Made by a program: the position numbers and the translations under genes. Below are positions 25,378 through 33,785 of a stretch of DNA of 33,785 nt, piece by piece. Each line of letters begins with the position of its first letter. Position 1 is the first letter of the stretch. The stretch covers positions 1-33,785 of the forward strand of contig JAGWQP010000036.1 of assembly GCA_028876805.1 (NCBI GenBank). Reading direction: 5' to 3'. The notes beneath the pieces are model-generated. The model saw nothing but the letters and a program-made list of their open reading frames with translations. It was not told the origin of the DNA and did no database searches. The DNA is from Acidobacteriota bacterium (GTDB lineage Bacteria > Acidobacteriota > Terriglobia > Bryobacterales > Bryobacteraceae).

Positions 25378-26595
25378 CTAGGCGCCAAACACCTGCCCAC
25401 GGCGTTCCCGGCTGAAATAAGAGGCCACCGCCGCCAGTACCAGCACCGTCGCGGCTGTGGCGGCCATGGCGATCGAATAGCTGGTGCGGGTCGCAAAGAC
25501 GGCTTCGATGTAGGCGACGGTTCCAGCAATCAGCACGCCGCATTGGTAGGCAAAGCCCGGCAAGAACCCTCGCACCGAATCCGGCGACAGCTCCGAAAGA
25601 TGCGCCGGAATCACTCCCCAGGCGCCTTGAACCATAAATTGCATCAGGAAGGCGCCCGTGACCAGCAGGCCGATCGAAGGAGCAAAGGCCCATATCGGGA
25701 TCACCAGCAACCCCGCGAGCAGGGCGGAGATCATAGCCCGCCGGCGGCCGAAACGATCCGAGAGCATGCCGACCAGGGTCCCGCCGACAATCGCTCCGAC
25801 GGCCGAGATCCCGGTTAAAACCGCGACCGTCCGCGGTAAAAAGTTCCACTGCCGCTTTAGAAAGGTGGGGTACATGTCCTGCGTCCCGTGCGACACGAAA
25901 TTGAACGCGGTCATGAGCACGACGATGAACGCCAACACCTTCCAGTGTGAAAGGATGGCGCGGAAAAGGTGGCCCCAGTTTTCGCTGCGAGTCTTCTGCC
26001 AAACCTCCGATTCTTTTACGCGGTACCACACGAAGACCGCCAGCAGCGCGGGCAATCCACCGAGGAAGAACAGCGGGCGCCAGCCGATGCGGTCGAACAG
26101 GAAGAAATAGCAGATCCCCGCGAGCAGGTTGCCCGCAGCGTACCCTTGCTGAAGCACTCCGGAAAGCAGCCCGCGAATCCGTGGCGGCACTTTTTCCATG
26201 GCGAGTGATGCGGCCACACCCCACTGGCCACCCATCCCGATTCCGAACAGCGCGCGCAACCCCATAAATGTCGCGTAGTTCGGCGCCAACCCCGAGAGCA
26301 CTTCCACGACGGAGTAGAAGATGAGGTTGAGCATGAGCGGCCGGCGGCGGCCGTAGCGGTCCGCCATCAGCCCGAACAAGAATGCTCCGATGGGACGAAA
26401 TGCGAGAGTCAGCGTCAGCGAAAGGGCCATAGCCGCATCGGACACGTGGAAATCGTGCCCGATGGCAGTGAGGCAGTAGACCACCAGGAAGTAATCGAAC
26501 GCATCGAGGGTCCATCCGAGAAAACCGGCCACCACTGCCGGCCGATGGTCGGTGGCGGTCGCAGTCGAGATCGACGGAGATCGAGTCGCGCTCAT
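25378..26595 (-). CDS. MFS transporter (AAHS/sugar-acid type)
   Basis: Multiple TM segments; GLMADRYGRRRPLML and GMLSDRFGRRRAMI loop motifs. Confidence 0.88.
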   Translation of the reverse strand: MSATRSPSISTATATDHRPAVVAGFLGWTLDAFDYFLVVYCLTAIGHDFHVSDAAMALSLTLTLAFRPIGAFLFGLMADRYGRRRPLMLNLIFYSVVEVLSGLAPNYATFMGLRALFGIGMGGQWGVAASLAMEKVPPRIRGLLSGVLQQGYAAGNLLAGICYFFLFDRIGWRPLFFLGGLPALLAVFVWYRVKESEVWQKTRSENWGHLFRAILSHWKVLAFIVVLMTAFNFVSHGTQDMYPTFLKRQWNFLPRTVAVLTGISAVGAIVGGTLVGMLSDRFGRRRAMISALLAGLLVIPIWAFAPSIGLLVTGAFLMQFMVQGAWGVIPAHLSELSPDSVRGFLPGFAYQCGVLIAGTVAYIEAVFATRTSYSIAMAATAATVLVLAAVASYFSRERRGQVFGA

Positions 26596-26642
26596 GCTTC
26601 CAGGGCGCTTATACGCCCACACAAGGCTGGAGCCCTATGCTA

Positions 26643-27962
26643 CTACTTTCCGTAGCTCACATGCCATATGGACATGGAGCCGTCGTCGGTCACGTACAGA
26701 GAACCATCCTGGGCCACCACCACGCCGACCGGTCGCCCCCAGGCCTGCCCCTCCGGCGTCAAGAAGCCCGTCAGGAAGTCTTGATAGATGCCGTTGGCCT
26801 TACCCTTTTCCAATGGAACGCGGACCACTTCGTGGCCGGAGCGGGCGGCCCGGTTCCAGGAACCGTGCTCAGCCGCGAACAGGTCGCCCTGATACTCTTT
26901 CGGGAACTGAGTGCCGTCGTAGAACGTCAGGCCGAGCGAGGCGCTGTGGGGCTGAATCAGAACATCGGGGACGATCACCTTGCCCACCAGCTCCGGAGGA
27001 GCTCCGCTTTTGCGCGGGTCCGGGTTGTTGCCGATGTAGAACCAGGGCCAGCCGTAGAAGCCTCCCGGTTTGACCGACGTGATGTAATCGGGGACCAGGT
27101 TATCTCCCAGTTCATCGCGCTCGTTGACCGAACACCAGACTTCGCCGGTGGTGGGATTCACACCGAGGCCGACCGGGTTGCGGATACCGGATGCGTAGAC
27201 GCCGACGAATTTGCCATCGGGCGTGTACTCGAGAATGTTGGCCCGCAGCTGATTGTCACCCTTCGCGTCGATGTTGTCATTGGAGCCGACGGCTACGAAC
27301 ATCCGCTTGCCGTCCAAGGAAAATACGACGTCGCGAGTCCAGTGATTGCCGCCCGGCTTGAGATCGGAAACCACGGTTTCGGGTCGACCGCTGGCCTTCA
27401 GGTCACCGTTGTGGTAAGCGAACCGCACGATTGAGCCGGTGTTGCCCACGTAGACCCACTGCGGGTTCGGACCGGGAGGGTAAAAGTTGACTCCGAACGG
27501 CCGGGTCAAGCCGGTCGCAAACACCGAAACCTCGGCCGGCTTGCCGTCCTGGTTCCCCCGAAAAATCTTGACATCGCCGTTACTTGAGAGGGCGCCTCCA
27601 AAGGGGTTTTGAGCTGCCGGAAAGCTTTCAACGACGAACAGATCTCCGTTGGGAGCCGTGCGAATCTGACGCGGCGTATTGAGACCAGTAGCGTAGAGTT
27701 CGACTTTGAAGCCCGGAGGAGCCTGCGGCAGGGCGTTGGCCGGCCGGGGAGCCAGCCGGCCGAAATTCGCGCTCGACTTGGTTGCGAACGGCTTGGGAAG
27801 TTGGTCCGGAGTGATTTTGTGGAAGGTCGCGGGCTTGAGCGTCTGCGCGTCGGCGAAGGTTTGTAAATCCTTGGGATCGATCTTGACCCCGGCCGCCTCA
27901 AGCAGCCAACCCGCGCTGACGCTGCACAACCCGGCGGCGATCATCCACCGAAAGCCAGACAT
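26643..27962 (-). CDS. sorbosone dehydrogenase-like / PQQ-dependent sugar dehydrogenase-type beta-propeller
   Basis: PPGFKVELYATGLNTPRQIRTAPNGDLFVVES; GIRNPVGLGVNPTTGEVWCSVNERDELGDNLVPDYITSVKPGGFYGWPW. Confidence 0.85.
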   Translation of the reverse strand: MSGFRWMIAAGLCSVSAGWLLEAAGVKIDPKDLQTFADAQTLKPATFHKITPDQLPKPFATKSSANFGRLAPRPANALPQAPPGFKVELYATGLNTPRQIRTAPNGDLFVVESFPAAQNPFGGALSSNGDVKIFRGNQDGKPAEVSVFATGLTRPFGVNFYPPGPNPQWVYVGNTGSIVRFAYHNGDLKASGRPETVVSDLKPGGNHWTRDVVFSLDGKRMFVAVGSNDNIDAKGDNQLRANILEYTPDGKFVGVYASGIRNPVGLGVNPTTGEVWCSVNERDELGDNLVPDYITSVKPGGFYGWPWFYIGNNPDPRKSGAPPELVGKVIVPDVLIQPHSASLGLTFYDGTQFPKEYQGDLFAAEHGSWNRAARSGHEVVRVPLEKGKANGIYQDFLTGFLTPEGQAWGRPVGVVVAQDGSLYVTDDGSMSIWHVSYGK

Positions 27963-28015
27963 AATTTCCTCCAGAGCCGAATCAGGTGTGATTGTATCAC
28001 GCTCGGGTAGAGCGC

Positions 28016-28543
28016 TCAGATGCCGAGACCGGTCTGCCAGATCAGGAAGCCGAGCATGGTTTTCCCGTCTTCGAGCTTGCCTGTGCGAATCATGGCAGTG
28101 ACTTGGCGCCGCGTGAACCAGCCGGTTTCGATGCGTTCGTCCTCCATCGGGGTCGCCTCACCTTTGGTGAGGTCGGTGGCCAGAAAGATGGTCATTCGCT
28201 CCTCGACGTAACCGGGACTGGCGAGGAAGGAGACCAGCTTCTTCCAGGTGCGTGCGCGGTAGCCGGTCTCTTCGGCAAGTTCACGCTTGGCGGCCTCAAG
28301 CGGCCTCTCGCCGGGATCGAGGCGTCCGGCCGGCAGTTCCCACAAATACCCGTCCGCGGGCAGGCGGTATTGATGAACGAGGAGAATGCGCCCGCGGCGA
28401 TCGACCGCCAGCATCACGGCGGAACCGGCATGCCGCACGACGGAGCGTTTGATCCGGAACCCGCGCTTCGGATCAACGGCGCGGTCTTCGGTCACGCGGA
28501 ACAAGCCGCAGTTGTAGACTTCGCGGGAAGAGGCGATTTTCAT
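28016..28543 (-). CDS. NUDIX hydrolase (ADP-ribose pyrophosphatase-like)
   Basis: Nudix box GRLDPGERPLEAAKRELAEETGY; ATG at 28543 overlaps the polX stop (ATGA). Confidence 0.9.
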   Translation of the reverse strand: MKIASSREVYNCGLFRVTEDRAVDPKRGFRIKRSVVRHAGSAVMLAVDRRGRILLVHQYRLPADGYLWELPAGRLDPGERPLEAAKRELAEETGYRARTWKKLVSFLASPGYVEERMTIFLATDLTKGEATPMEDERIETGWFTRRQVTAMIRTGKLEDGKTMLGFLIWQTGLGI

Positions 28544-30270
28544 ATCCTGTTTTGAAGGGCGGCCGCGAACTGCTTGGCCGGCAGTGTGTTCATCACGTCG
28601 GAGGGACCCAGCCAGCCGCGCCGTGCGGTGATCACGCCGTAGCGCATGCTCTCGAGATGCTTCGGGTGATGCGCATCGGTTGAAATCGTAAACCGCGCTC
28701 CTTTGGATTTGGCCGTGCGGACGAGCGTGCCGCTCAGATCGAGCCGCTCCGGGCTGGCATTGATCTCGAGCCAAACGCCGCGTCGCACCGCCTCGGCCAC
28801 GACGCGTTCGAAATCGAACGGGAACGGATCGCGGTGTAGCAGAATACGCCCCGTCGGGTGCCCGAGGATCCGAAGATGCGGGCACTCGAGCGCGCGCAGC
28901 AGCCGATCGGTCATCTCGGGGGCCTCCAAGTTCATGTGGCTGTGCACGCTCGCGATGACCAGATCCAGTTCCGCCAGCGCATCGTCGGCCAGGTCGAGGG
29001 TACCGTCCTTGAGGATGTCACACTCCAGGCCGGAAAAGACGTGGATGCCTATTTCGCCGCGGTTGATCTCGCGCACCTGGGCGGCGAAGGCCACAGCGCG
29101 TTTTTCGTCGAGGCCGTTAGCCATCGCCAGCGCCTTGGAGTGATCGGTGATCGCGATGTATTCATACCCATGCGCGCGACCGGCCTCCGCCATCTCCGCG
29201 AGCGTAGCGCGTCCGTCGGTCTCGGTGGTGTGCATGTGAAGATCGCCGCGAATCTGCTGCAACTCGACCAGTTCGGGCAGCGTTCCTTGTTCGGCGGCTT
29301 CGACTTCGCCAGAGTTTTCGCGCAGCTCCGGCGGAATCCAGCCGAGACCGAGCGCTTCGTAAATCTGGGCTTCGGTCTCGCCGGCCACTTTGGAGTCGTC
29401 GGCCACGCGGTACAGGCCGTATTCGCTCAGCTTGAATCCCATCTTGACGGCGCGCGTGCGAACGGCTACGTTGTGGTCTTTACTTCCCGTGAAATATTGC
29501 ATGGCTGCCCCGAAGCTCTCCGGCGCGAGCGCACGAACATCCACTTGGAGGCCCTCGCGGCCGACCTTGGCGCTGGCCTTGTTCTCCCCGCGGCTGAGCA
29601 CTTCTTCCACGCTGGGGTAAGCGATGAAGCGATCGAGGGCCGCGGTCGGGTTTGGCCCCGTCACCAGCAGATCGAGATCGCCCACCGTCTCGCGTCCCCG
29701 GCGCAGGCTGCCTGCCGGCGTTACCGCCTCTACGCCGCGAACCTCATGGAAGACGGCCGCGAGCTCCTGCGCCACGCCCTCCGCATAGCTCAACAGGTAG
29801 CGGCCGGTTCGCTGCCGGTACTGGGAGATCGAGCGAAGCACCTTTTCTTCCAGCTTGGCGCCCATGCGCGGCAGCACGCGCAGCTTCTGCTCGCGGCACA
29901 ACCGCTCCAGTTCGTCGATGGTGCTGACCCGGTAATGCTCGAATATCAGGGCGATCCCCTTGGGGCCCAGGCCTTGGATCTTCAAAAACTCGAGTGCGGT
30001 CGGCGGAAATTTTTCCAGGAGGTGGTCGCGACGGTCGCACGAACCTCGCTCGACGATTTCACTGAGTACCTGGGAGAGGCCTTTGCCGATCCCCGGAATA
30101 TCAGTAACCTTGCGCTCCGGGTCTCCGAGAATGTCCTCGATGCGCTCGGGATATCCTTCGACCGCGGTGGCGCCGTTGCGGTAGCTGCGAATGCGGAACG
30201 AATCTTCACCGGCGATCTCCATCAGGTCGGCGGTTTCCCACAGCAAACGCGCGATTTCGCGGTTTTCCAC
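28540..30270 (-). CDS. polX: DNA polymerase/3'-5' exonuclease PolX (X-family polymerase + PHP domain)
   Basis: HhH IPGIGKGL; GSLRRGRETVGDLDLLVTG; PHP motifs GDLHMHTTETDG, SGLECDI, VHSHM, TDAHHPKHLE. Confidence 0.93.
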   Translation of the reverse strand: MENREIARLLWETADLMEIAGEDSFRIRSYRNGATAVEGYPERIEDILGDPERKVTDIPGIGKGLSQVLSEIVERGSCDRRDHLLEKFPPTALEFLKIQGLGPKGIALIFEHYRVSTIDELERLCREQKLRVLPRMGAKLEEKVLRSISQYRQRTGRYLLSYAEGVAQELAAVFHEVRGVEAVTPAGSLRRGRETVGDLDLLVTGPNPTAALDRFIAYPSVEEVLSRGENKASAKVGREGLQVDVRALAPESFGAAMQYFTGSKDHNVAVRTRAVKMGFKLSEYGLYRVADDSKVAGETEAQIYEALGLGWIPPELRENSGEVEAAEQGTLPELVELQQIRGDLHMHTTETDGRATLAEMAEAGRAHGYEYIAITDHSKALAMANGLDEKRAVAFAAQVREINRGEIGIHVFSGLECDILKDGTLDLADDALAELDLVIASVHSHMNLEAPEMTDRLLRALECPHLRILGHPTGRILLHRDPFPFDFERVVAEAVRRGVWLEINASPERLDLSGTLVRTAKSKGARFTISTDAHHPKHLESMRYGVITARRGWLGPSDVMNTLPAKQFAAALQNRI

Positions 30271-30322
30271 CCTCGTCCCTTCTTCAATTGTAAGCGAGGC
30301 GGTTGGTTATGCTGGTGTTCGG

Positions 30323-32746
30323 ATGCCTGAGGGTTCGTATCTTTATTGCGACGTGAGCCTTCCAGTGCCGATGGATCAACCGTTTACTTATGCTCTGCCG
30401 GAAACCCTGCGCCATCGGGTTCGTCCGGGCAGCAGGGTGCTGGTGCCGTTCGGTCCGCGCCGGCTGACGGGAGTGGTCGTGAACTGCCACGATCAGCCGC
30501 CGGCGATGGCCACACGCGAAGCCTCGCGACTCGTGGACGCAGAACCGGTCCTCGACGCCGAACTGCTGGCGCTCGGCCGCTGGATCGCCGGCTACTATTG
30601 CGCACCGTTGGGCGAGGTTCTGCGCGGCATGCTGCCGCTCGCCGGAGACGTGCGCTGGGCGAAGGTCTGGTCGCTCACCGACTCCGGACGCGACGCGGCC
30701 CGCCAGCTTGTTCTCGATTCCGAACCGGGGGATCCGGTGACCGAGGTGCTGCGGCTGCTCGAACGGCGTCCGCTGACGGCCGCCTACCTGGCAAGGGCTT
30801 TTCCGCTAGCTGACAAAACCATCCGCTCGCTCGAGCGCCGAGGTTTCGTCGTCGCCGAGCAGGTCGCGGCGGCACGCGACCCGTTGCGCGCGCCGGCCGA
30901 GCGACTGCGTGTGGAACTCGCCGGCGCCCCGCGCCGCGCGAAGCTGAAAAAAGCGGAACGGGAACTCCAGGCTTTTCTCGAACTGCACCCGGGTTCGCAC
31001 AACCTGAAAGACTTGGAGAACCTGGTCCGCAACGCCAGCCCGGCAGCCCGGGCCTTGGCGCGGAAAGGCGTGGTCTCGCTTGAAGCCGAGCCGATCGCCC
31101 TTCGCGTCAGCCCCGCCAGTACCCCACGCCGCCTGAACACGGCGCAACAGGGAGCCTTCGATCAGATTCGAAGGGGCCTCGACGGGGGAAGGTTTCATGC
31201 GTTCCTGCTCCACGGCGTTACCGGTTCGGGCAAGACCGAGGTGTATCTGAACGCCATCGAAGCTGTCCTGCGACAAGGACGGAGCGCCTTGCTGTTGGTT
31301 CCCGAGATCGCCCTGACTCCGGCGATGGCCGGCCAGTTTCTGGCCCGCTTTCCGGATCGCGTGGCCATTCTGCACAGCGCATTCACCGACGTGGAGCGCT
31401 CCGAGGAGTGGCGGCGGATCCGTTCCGGCGCGGCCTCCGTGGTGGTCGGGACGCGTTCGGGGGTTTTCGCGCCGGTCCGCAACCTGGGCCTGATCGTCGT
31501 CGACGAAGAGCACGATGGCAGCTACAAACAGGAGGAGACCCCGCGTTATCACGGCCGCGATGTCGCGGTGGTTCGCGCACACGACGCCGGCGCCTGCGTG
31601 CTGCTGGGTTCGGCCACGCCGAGCCTGGAGAGCCGGTACAACGCCGAGTCCGGCAAGTACACTTTGCTCGAACTCCCCGCACGCATCGAGAAGCGGCCGA
31701 TGCCGACCGTGGAGCTGATCGACATGCGCCAGGAGTTTCTGGAGACTCGCAGGCAGGCGACGTTTTCGCGAAAATTGACGGCAGCGCTGGCCGAGCGCCT
31801 GGCCAACCACGAGCAAACCATCATCCTGCTGAATCGCCGCGGTTTTTCAAGCTTTGTCGCGTGCCGGGCGTGTGGCGAGCGCGTCGAATGCGTGAACTGC
31901 TCGGTGACCCTCACCTTCCACAAGCGCGATCGACGCCTGCTGTGCCACTATTGCGGCTACGCCCAAAAGCCGCCCAGCGCCTGCCCGAAATGTTCGAGCG
32001 ACCATATCTACTTCCTCGGCCTGGGATCGGAGCGCGTCGAAGAGGAGCTGCACCGCGATTTTCCCGCGGCGCGGGTCGCCCGGCTCGATCGGGATACTGC
32101 CACCGGTGGACGCCGATTTGAAACCATCCTCAACGGCTTCCGCAAGGGCGATTACGACATCCTGGTGGGCACACAGATGATCGCGAAAGGGCACGACATT
32201 CCAAATGTGACGCTGGTGGGGGTGATTTCGGCCGACATGGGCCTGGGCGTGCCGGACTTCCGGGCGGCCGAACGCACGTTTCAACTGCTCACACAGGTGG
32301 CCGGCCGGGCCGGGCGTGGCTCGGTGCCGGGAATCGTACTGATCCAAACCATCCAACCTGACCACTACGCCATACGCCTAGCCGCGGCGCAGGATTACGC
32401 GGCGTTTTATGAAAAGGAGCTGGCCTTTCGGCGGGCCCTGCACTATCCGCCATTCAGCGCCATGGCCAACGTCCTGGTGCGCGGCGAGAAAAAGGAAGTC
32501 GCTCTCGGGATGAGTACCAGTCTGGCCCGGCTGTTCACGCCGCCGCCCGACAAGCTACGGGTGTTAGGCCCCGCCGAGGCCCCGGTCGCTCGCTTGCGCA
32601 ACGAATACCGGTATCAGTTTCTGATCAAGGCTGCCAGCCGGAGGGCGCTGAGCGAGTGGCTGCAACGGGTCCGGCGCTTTGCCCAAGAACACAAATGGGG
32701 CGCCACCGCCCTGATGATCGATGTGGACCCGCTGACGTTGATGTGA
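30323..32746 (+). CDS. priA: primosomal protein N' (replication restart helicase PriA)
   Basis: GVTGSGKTEVYL; VDEEHDGSYKQEETPRYHGRD; zinc-binding CRACGERVECVNC...CHYCG...CPKC; GTQMIAKGHDIPNVTLVGVISAD. Confidence 0.95.
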   Translation: MPEGSYLYCDVSLPVPMDQPFTYALPETLRHRVRPGSRVLVPFGPRRLTGVVVNCHDQPPAMATREASRLVDAEPVLDAELLALGRWIAGYYCAPLGEVLRGMLPLAGDVRWAKVWSLTDSGRDAARQLVLDSEPGDPVTEVLRLLERRPLTAAYLARAFPLADKTIRSLERRGFVVAEQVAAARDPLRAPAERLRVELAGAPRRAKLKKAERELQAFLELHPGSHNLKDLENLVRNASPAARALARKGVVSLEAEPIALRVSPASTPRRLNTAQQGAFDQIRRGLDGGRFHAFLLHGVTGSGKTEVYLNAIEAVLRQGRSALLLVPEIALTPAMAGQFLARFPDRVAILHSAFTDVERSEEWRRIRSGAASVVVGTRSGVFAPVRNLGLIVVDEEHDGSYKQEETPRYHGRDVAVVRAHDAGACVLLGSATPSLESRYNAESGKYTLLELPARIEKRPMPTVELIDMRQEFLETRRQATFSRKLTAALAERLANHEQTIILLNRRGFSSFVACRACGERVECVNCSVTLTFHKRDRRLLCHYCGYAQKPPSACPKCSSDHIYFLGLGSERVEEELHRDFPAARVARLDRDTATGGRRFETILNGFRKGDYDILVGTQMIAKGHDIPNVTLVGVISADMGLGVPDFRAAERTFQLLTQVAGRAGRGSVPGIVLIQTIQPDHYAIRLAAAQDYAAFYEKELAFRRALHYPPFSAMANVLVRGEKKEVALGMSTSLARLFTPPPDKLRVLGPAEAPVARLRNEYRYQFLIKAASRRALSEWLQRVRRFAQEHKWGATALMIDVDPLTLM

Positions 32747-32932
32747 CCGAGGTAGGTGCCCATCGAAATCCTGACTGCGGTCCAGCCGATGCCTCCCCTC
32801 TTGAGGGCGTTTGGCGCCGTGCTCTCCATCGCCGAGTACCCTAACCCACGTCGCTCATCGCAGTTCGGATCGAGATCATGCGCCGAACTTGTCCTCCAGA
32901 TCGGCCGAGTCGCTCGGAAACTTTGCAGTTGA

Positions 32933-32970
32933 ATTTCCCCTTTTGTTCGCCCACAATGGGAAGGGGAAAT
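32933..32970 (+). promoter_or_regulatory. perfect inverted repeat ATTTCCCCTT - 18 nt - AAGGGGAAAT covering the lexA ribosome-binding site
   Basis: Right arm contains the AAGGGG Shine-Dalgarno 9-10 nt upstream of the ATG at 32977. Confidence 0.7.
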
Positions 32971-32976
32971 GAACCC

Positions 32977-33597
32977 ATGCCTCTGACCAAGCGACAAAAG
33001 CAGGTTCTGGATTTTATCGCCCACTTTCAGGACGAAAACGGCTATTGCCCGAGCTACGAGGAGATTGCCCACGGGCTCGATCTGGCGTCTCTCGCCACGG
33101 TGCACAAACATATCTCCTCGCTCGAGGCGAAAAGCTACCTAAAGCGTGGATTCAATCAGAGTCGATCGCTCGAACTGGCTCCCAAGTATTTGCAGGAACA
33201 GCGACGCTCCCGTCCGCTCACCGAGGTTCCGCTTCTAGGACGAATCGCCGCGGGCGCGCCTGTGGAATCCGTGGCCCAGCGGGAAACCTTGAACTTCGCC
33301 GAGTTCACCAGCAACGCGAACACGTTCGCGCTGGAGGTCCGGGGCAATTCCATGATCGACGATCACATCTGCGACGGCGACTTGATCCTTCTGGAGCGAG
33401 TGGCCCAAGCCCGCGACGGCGATATTGTGGTGGCACTCGTTGCGGGCTCGGAGACAACGCTGAAACGCTTCTATCGGGCGCCCGGCGACCAGATCCGTCT
33501 TCAACCCGCCAACTCGACCTTGAAACCGATCATCGTTCCGGCGCGAGAGGTGCAAATCCAGGGCCGGCTGCTGGCCGTGCTGCGAAAATATCGGTAA
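32977..33597 (+). CDS. lexA: LexA-type SOS repressor
   Basis: PLTKRQKQVLDFIAHFQDENGYCPSYEEIAHGL wHTH; Ala-Gly cleavage site RIAAGAPVES; catalytic GNSMIDD Ser and TLKRFYR Lys. Confidence 0.93.
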   Translation: MPLTKRQKQVLDFIAHFQDENGYCPSYEEIAHGLDLASLATVHKHISSLEAKSYLKRGFNQSRSLELAPKYLQEQRRSRPLTEVPLLGRIAAGAPVESVAQRETLNFAEFTSNANTFALEVRGNSMIDDHICDGDLILLERVAQARDGDIVVALVAGSETTLKRFYRAPGDQIRLQPANSTLKPIIVPAREVQIQGRLLAVLRKYR

Positions 33598-33604
33598 TGT
33601 AACG

Positions 33605-33785
33605 TCAGGCGGTCGCCGAGAAGACGCGCTGTCGCAGTTGCTCTTCGGCACGCCGCCAGTCTTCTTCTGGATTGCCCCCCTGGCCGCCTCGAGCTTCCCA
33701 CAAGGCATAAGCCAATCGGGCGATTTCATCGTGCGAAACCTCCGGCTCTCGCGCAACAGCGGTAGCGCGAGCTGGGGATTCCGGA
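33605..33785 (-). CDS. DUF2934-domain protein, truncated by the window edge
   Basis: Minus-strand frame open from the edge: ..REPEVSHDEIARLAYALWEARGGQGGNPEEDWRRAEEQLRQRVFSATA*; not in the ORF track because the start lies outside the window. Confidence 0.8.
   Translation of the reverse strand, partial: PESPARATAVAREPEVSHDEIARLAYALWEARGGQGGNPEEDWRRAEEQLRQRVFSATA

Noticed and set aside
24935-26515. 526-aa minus-strand ORF
   Set aside because: Mostly an out-of-frame read of the MFS transporter; only the C-terminal 142 codons (24935-25363) are kept as a feature.
27988-28000. Small palindrome GTGAT-TGT-ATCAC upstream of the sorbosone dehydrogenase-like gene
   Set aside because: Short, overlaps a -10-like TACAAT with no supporting -35; could be chance.
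28858-30330. 490-aa plus-strand ORF antisense to polX
   Set aside because: Shadow ORF; PolX and PHP motifs on the minus strand are unambiguous.
1-33785. Mobile elements, CRISPR arrays, tRNA/rRNA genes
   Set aside because: No transposase/integrase motifs, no regularly spaced repeats and no cloverleaf or rRNA signatures were recognised by eye; a dedicated scan (tRNAscan-SE, Infernal, ISfinder) was not possible.

Overview
The window is a GC-rich bacterial chromosomal segment. Its gene content suggests Acidobacteriota (Bryobacter/Solibacter-like); that is an inference. About 27 protein genes are supportable. I found no convincing mobile element, CRISPR array, rRNA or tRNA. Most of the window (about 1.2-28 kb) encodes predicted exported oxidative or catabolic proteins:
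- three DUF6152-like proteins, each followed at once by a member of a '(A/T)PDGKPDLSGVW ... WEGDTLVVD ... DPxxxTKPW' family of unknown function, which has five paralogues here
- two quinoprotein (PQQ-type) dehydrogenases and a sorbosone-dehydrogenase-like beta-propeller
- a di-heme cytochrome c
- an exported GlcG/HbpS-cupin-class II aldolase cassette
- a six-gene operon for a Tat-exported PaoABC-like molybdenum hydroxylase with a cytochrome b, an unknown protein and an HD-domain protein resembling PhnZ-type di-iron oxygenases
The right end is housekeeping: NUDIX, PolX, PriA, LexA and a DUF2934 fragment. Points worth checking are the repeated DUF6152/PDLSGVW pair, the Mo-hydroxylase/HD operon, a decayed galM pseudogene missing both catalytic His residues, and a perfect 10-bp inverted repeat covering the lexA Shine-Dalgarno. 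All family calls come from reading motifs; no database search was run.
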